A stretch of 64,000 nt of DNA, from positions 186,001-250,000 of the forward strand of contig NZ_CP092587.1 of assembly GCF_023920225.1 (NCBI RefSeq), written 5' to 3'. The notes beneath the pieces are model-generated. The model was not told where the DNA came from. It worked only from the letters and a program-made list of their open reading frames with translations, and searched no databases. Origin of the DNA: Vibrio gazogenes (lineage in GTDB: Bacteria > Pseudomonadota > Gammaproteobacteria > Enterobacterales > Vibrionaceae). Shown here one piece after another: positions 60,167 to 64,000 of this stretch. How positions within the stretch are numbered: the stretch's first letter is position 1; each line of letters begins with the position of its first letter. Both the position numbers and the translations under genes were made by a program.

Positions 60167-60471
60167 AGGGTCAAGTCTCGTTGTTATGTTTATAGGGAAA
60201 GAAACTGTATTCTAATGGATGTCTGGGGAGCTGCCTAGGCGTTCATAGTATTATGTGTTTTAAAATTGCATAAATATGTAGAGGTTGGAGGAGTTTATGC
60301 TGATATATTCTGTTTTATGCAAGAATCACGTTGATGTCACAAAGATGCCAATACATCAATAGAGAGTGAGGAATCGCTTGGTATGACTTGCTTCAGGGGA
60401 AATAATAGGCGTTTGGGAAAATAAAAAGGACACCCAATGGTGTCCTTTTTGAAATTCTCAGCGAAGAGAGA
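60167..60471. other. Intergenic region between malic enzyme and rpmE
   Basis: 305 bases containing the rpmE terminator and the malic enzyme promoter region. An AT-rich stretch lies at 60245-60330. Nothing else recognised. Confidence 0.5.
60423..60450 (-). terminator. Terminator of rpmE
   Basis: The 12-bp arms AAAAAGGACACC and GGTGTCCTTTTT with a CAAT loop lie 22 bases past the rpmE stop and give a U-tract on the minus strand. Confidence 0.93.
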
Positions 60472-60693
60472 TTATTTTTTGCCGCTGCTAAGCGCACCGA
60501 AACGTTTGTTGAAGCGATCTACACGACCACCGGTATCAACGATACGTTGTTTACCAGTATAGAATGGGTGACATTTGTCACAAACATCCAAGTGCAGAGA
60601 ATCTTTGTTCAGTGTTGTTTTGAATTCGAAAGCGTTGCCGCAAGAACATGTTGCGCTTACAACTTTGTATTCTGGGTGGATACCAGTTTTCAT
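60472..60693 (-). CDS. rpmE: 50S ribosomal protein L31, zinc-binding form
   Basis: A 73-residue ribosomal protein bridging the subunits. Cys16, Cys18, Cys38 and Cys41 (CSC and CDKC) form the zinc site, identifying the C+ form that is typically replaced by a C- paralogue under zinc starvation. [19 protein letters not shown] is the L31 signature. Divergent from priA, as in E. coli. Confidence 0.97.
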   Translation of the reverse strand: MKTGIHPEYKVVSATCSCGNAFEFKTTLNKDSLHLDVCDKCHPFYTGKQRIVDTGGRVDRFNKRFGALSSGKK

Positions 60694-60931
60694 GGGAGAA
60701 CCTCAAAATCGGGCCATGTCGCTATCCGGATCGTTGCCGGACACCACATGTCAGTTAATTATATCGTCTTACATCGGTTGTGATACGGGCATCCGTATCA
60801 TCAAGGCGCGCTATATTAAAGAATCCATGAGCGGTGATCAACTAGTTTTGCTGTTATTTTCACCATTCTTATTGCTGTCTCGAATTTCACGATAGCTTCG
60901 ATTAGACTGTTGTCCATGATTTTTACATCCG

Positions 60932-63148
60932 ATGTTCAGTGATATGCATCCATCCATTGCCCGAGTGGCATTACCTGTCCCTTTAGATAAGCAGTTCGAC
61001 TATCTGATACCGGCGCATTGTCAGCCTGTGATCGGCGGACGGGTTTCAGTGCCGTTTGGGCGACAGACATTGATTGGCATTGTGGTTGCACTCGGAGACG
61101 ACTCTGAGATGAGTCCTGATGTATTGAAACCGATTCGCGCAGTGTTGGATGAGCAGCCGGTCTGGCCAGCCAGTCTCTTTCGACTCTTTACTTGGTGCAG
61201 TCAATATTATCAATATCCACTCGGCGATACCTTGTCAAATGCGTTACCCGCAGCATTGAGAAAAGGGAAAGCCGCTGATTTTGCGACTTTGCGAGAGTGG
61301 TGCCTGACATCCGCCGGACGAGATAAGCTGATGCAGGGGCTTGGCCGTGCCGTTCAGCAGGCTAAGGTGCTGCGTTTGCTTGAAAACGGCACACAAAGTC
61401 ATCAAGCATTCATCGATGAAGAGATCAGTCGTCAGGTCTTGAACACACTTCAGGACAAAGGGTGGATTGAAGCGATTGACAGAAAACCAGATCGTCAACC
61501 ATGGCCTCAATTACTGGAAGACGAAGATGAAAAGCCGCAACTGAATATGGAACAGTCCGTTGCGATTGCGACGATCAACAGCCAGCACGAATTTGGTTGC
61601 TACTTATTGGAAGGTGTGACTGGTTCGGGAAAAACGGAAGTTTACTTGAACTTGATTGCACCGGTCTTGAAGCAAGGAAAACAGGCACTGGTTCTGGTGC
61701 CTGAAATTGGCTTAACCCCACAGACGATCCAACGTTTTCGCTCACGCTTTATGGTACCTGTGGTCGTGATGCATTCCGGGCTCAATGAGACGGAAAGACT
61801 CAATGCATGGCTGTCTGCCCGCGATGGTCATGCCGGTGTGATCATTGGGACGCGTTCTGCGCTGTTTACACCGTTTGCCGATTTGGGAATCATTATTGTT
61901 GATGAAGAACATGATGCTTCATATAAACAGCAAGATAGCTTACGGTATCATGCACGAGATGTGGCTGTTATGCGTGCTAGTCTTGAACAGATCCCCATTG
62001 TGTTGGGTTCAGCGACGCCTGCGCTTGAGACCTTACAAAATGCACTCAGTGGTAAATACCACCATTTAACTTTGACACAACGGGCTGGTGATGCGGTTCC
62101 GGCTACTAATCGGGTTCTGGATGTCAAAGGGCTCTATCTTGAAGGCGGACTGTCAGCCCCGTTGATTGCTGAAATGAGAAAGCATTTACAGGTCGGGAAT
62201 CAGGTTTTGCTATTTCTCAACCGACGAGGATACGCCCCCGTGCTGATGTGTCATGAGTGTGGCTGGGTCGCCCAATGTCAGCGTTGTGATGCACGTTATA
62301 CCTATCATCAGGCGACACAAGAGCTTCGCTGTCACCACTGTGGTTCCCAGCGTCCGGTATTGCATCAATGCCAGGATTGTGGCTCGACACAGATGGCAAC
62401 GGTTGGTGTCGGGACTGAACAGTTGGAAACGCAACTGGCAGCGATCTTCCCCCAATATCGTACCATTCGGATTGACCGGGACAGTACCCGAAGAAAAGGC
62501 ACATTGGAGTCGGCTCTCAATGCCGTCCATCGGGGGGAGTATCATATTTTAATCGGGACGCAAATGCTGGCAAAAGGTCATCATTTTCCACGCGTGACAC
62601 TGGTTGGCTTGTTGGATGTTGACAGTGCGTTGTACAGTCATGACTTTCGGGCATCGGAACGATTGGCACAGCTATTTATTCAGGTTGCCGGACGTGCCGG
62701 ACGTGCCAGCCAGCCTGGTGAAGTTATTCTCCAGACACATCACCCGGAGCATAGTTTACTTCAGGCATTGCTCAAAAAGGATTATCGTCACTTTGCCATG
62801 AGCGCGTTACATGAGCGGAAACTGGCACTATTACCTCCTTTCAGTTACTTGACTTTATTTAAAGCCGAATCCAATCAAGCTGAGCTTGGCGAAGATTTTC
62901 TCAGACAGGTGAGGCAGACTTTGGAAGTTCACCCGCTGTTTGATCATGCAACTTGTTCTGTCTTAGGACCATCTCCGGCGCCAATGGCGAAACGAGCCGG
63001 GAAGTATCGCTGGCAGCTATTACTCCAAACGATGAGTCGCCCGATGATGCAAAAACTGTTGATGAGTGCCAAACCTGTTATTCAAAGCCTACCACTTGCG
63101 GGGAAAGTTCGTTGGTCGCTCGATGTTGAGCCACATGATTTGTCATAA
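60932..63148 (+). CDS. priA: Primosomal replication helicase PriA
   Basis: Restarts stalled replication forks by loading DnaB through PriB/DnaT. The 738 residues have the N-terminal 3'-DNA-binding domain (VALPVPLDKQFDYLIP), Walker A GVTGSGKT (228-235), Walker B VDEEHDASYKQ, eight zinc cysteines in the insertion (CHECGWVAQCQRCDARY, then CHHCGSQ, CQDCGS), and motif VI QVAGRAGRA. The start is uncertain: ATG 60932 or ATG 60944, neither with a clear ribosome-binding site. It precedes cytR as in other vibrios. Confidence 0.95.
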   Translation: MFSDMHPSIARVALPVPLDKQFDYLIPAHCQPVIGGRVSVPFGRQTLIGIVVALGDDSEMSPDVLKPIRAVLDEQPVWPASLFRLFTWCSQYYQYPLGDTLSNALPAALRKGKAADFATLREWCLTSAGRDKLMQGLGRAVQQAKVLRLLENGTQSHQAFIDEEISRQVLNTLQDKGWIEAIDRKPDRQPWPQLLEDEDEKPQLNMEQSVAIATINSQHEFGCYLLEGVTGSGKTEVYLNLIAPVLKQGKQALVLVPEIGLTPQTIQRFRSRFMVPVVVMHSGLNETERLNAWLSARDGHAGVIIGTRSALFTPFADLGIIIVDEEHDASYKQQDSLRYHARDVAVMRASLEQIPIVLGSATPALETLQNALSGKYHHLTLTQRAGDAVPATNRVLDVKGLYLEGGLSAPLIAEMRKHLQVGNQVLLFLNRRGYAPVLMCHECGWVAQCQRCDARYTYHQATQELRCHHCGSQRPVLHQCQDCGSTQMATVGVGTEQLETQLAAIFPQYRTIRIDRDSTRRKGTLESALNAVHRGEYHILIGTQMLAKGHHFPRVTLVGLLDVDSALYSHDFRASERLAQLFIQVAGRAGRASQPGEVILQTHHPEHSLLQALLKKDYRHFAMSALHERKLALLPPFSYLTLFKAESNQAELGEDFLRQVRQTLEVHPLFDHATCSVLGPSPAPMAKRAGKYRWQLLLQTMSRPMMQKLLMSAKPVIQSLPLAGKVRWSLDVEPHDLS

Positions 63149-63397
63149 TCCCACGCTCTCTATCCGGTAAGTCAGAAGTTCATTGGCGTGGATTGGTATT
63201 TTTGTCACGAGATAAAACCTATGTATCGTGATCTATTTCTCGTTTATGATGTAAGAAGTGTTAAATAGAACGTAACTTTATTCGTAGAAATGCTTAAACT
63301 ATGAAAGCACATACATCAAGCTCTTGATAGATATATCAAAAGTGTGTGTATCAATCAGTTTTATAGCAAATACCATTTTGAAAGAGGGTTTTAATGT

Positions 63398-64000
63398 ATG
63401 GCGACAATGAAGGATGTTGCTCAACTAGCGGGAGTGTCAACCGCGACCGTATCTAGGGCGTTGATGAATCCCGAAAAAGTGTCGCCTACGACAAGAAAAC
63501 GGGTTGAAGATGCAGTTCTTGAAGCCGGATACTCTCCGAATTCACTGGCACGAAATTTAAGACGTAACGAATCAAAGACGATTGTTGCGATCGTTCCTGA
63601 TATCTGTGATCCATACTTCACTGAAATTATCCGAGGTATCGAGGATGCTGCTGTCGAGCACGGTTATTTAGTGTTACTTGGTGATAGCGGCCAACAGAAG
63701 AAACGTGAAAGTTCTTTTGTGAATCTGGTCTTTACCAAGCAAGCCGACGGCATGCTACTGCTTGGTACCGATTTACCGTTTGATGTCAGTAAGTCAGAAC
63801 AGAAAAACTTACCACCGATGGTGATGGCCTGCGAGTACGCACCAGAGCTGGAATTGCCGACTGTCCATATTGATAATCTGACTTCTGCGTTTGAAGTGGT
63901 TAATTATCTCACTCAGATGGGGCATAAAAAGATTGGTGAAATTGCCGGCCCCGATTCAGCGGCTTTGTGTCATTTCCGTCATCAGGGATATATGCAGGCT
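63398..64000 (+). CDS. cytR: LacI-family regulator CytR (5' part, cut by window)
   Basis: Repressor of nucleoside uptake and catabolism, acting with CRP; in V. cholerae it also affects biofilm and competence. The 201 residues present cover the helix-turn-helix MATMKDVAQLAGVSTATVSR, hinge SPNSLARNLRRNES and most of the periplasmic-binding-like domain (IVAIVPDICDPYFTEIIRGI). GAGGG lies about 13 bases before the ATG. The gene runs off the right edge in frame without a stop. Position after priA supports CytR over other LacI members. Confidence 0.9.
   Translation, partial: MATMKDVAQLAGVSTATVSRALMNPEKVSPTTRKRVEDAVLEAGYSPNSLARNLRRNESKTIVAIVPDICDPYFTEIIRGIEDAAVEHGYLVLLGDSGQQKKRESSFVNLVFTKQADGMLLLGTDLPFDVSKSEQKNLPPMVMACEYAPELELPTVHIDNLTSAFEVVNYLTQMGHKKIGEIAGPDSAALCHFRHQGYMQA

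Overview
The window looks like chromosome I of a Vibrio. The evidence is gene content and order typical of Vibrionaceae: ompR-envZ, recG-spoT-rpoZ-gmk, the DUF4212/symporter pair beside crbR, dsbD, aspA, fxsA, trmL, cpxAR, pfkA/glpX, metF-metL-metB/metJ, rpmE, priA-cytR. Most of 18-64 kb resembles the V. cholerae order around ompR to cytR (from memory, not aligned). A secreted fungal-type pectin lyase and a V. proteolyticus-type aminopeptidase suggest a coastal or plant-associated species; I cannot name it. No rRNA, tRNA, CRISPR array, prophage or intact insertion sequence was seen.

Region 1 (0-10.9 kb) is a surface-polysaccharide (O-antigen or capsule) locus on the plus strand. It holds gmd and fcl (GDP-fucose), a GT2 transferase, a Wzy-like polymerase, a GT9 transferase, a rhamnosyltransferase-like GT2, manC and manB (GDP-mannose supply), and, after an AT-rich gap, a WbaP-type initiating phosphotransferase. 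The middle genes are much more AT-rich than the flanks, as usual for exchanged serotype genes. The flippase and export genes must lie left of the window.

Region 2 (10.9-18 kb) holds yjaG (DUF416), a hydroxyacid dehydrogenase, a uracil-DNA glycosylase-family gene, hupA and its lipoprotein neighbour (DUF1481), then two accessory-looking genes: a ricin-lectin/pectin lyase fusion and a MocR regulator. An 8-bp tandem repeat lies between yjaG and the dehydrogenase.

Region 3 (18-36.4 kb) has ompR-envZ, an emrRCAB-like tripartite drug-efflux operon, recG, spoT, rpoZ, gmk, a dicarboxylate/amino-acid symporter, yhhQ behind a preQ1-I riboswitch, and an acetate-type symporter pair with crbR.

Region 4 (36.4-50 kb) has dsbD, aspA, a diguanylate cyclase, fxsA, trmL, the Cpx envelope-stress system (cpxRA divergent from cpxP, with CpxR boxes between), fieF, and a secreted zinc aminopeptidase.

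Region 5 (50-64 kb) has convergent pfkA and glpX (opposing glycolytic and gluconeogenic steps), zapB, the methionine regulon (metF, metBL, metJ, with MetJ-box arrays upstream of metF and between metB and metJ), a glutathione S-transferase, a malic enzyme, rpmE, priA and the 5' part of cytR, cut by the window edge.

I found no convincing wholly new multi-gene system. The best leads are the riboswitch, the fungal-type lectin-pectin lyase, the tandem repeat, and several structured or operator-like intergenic elements.
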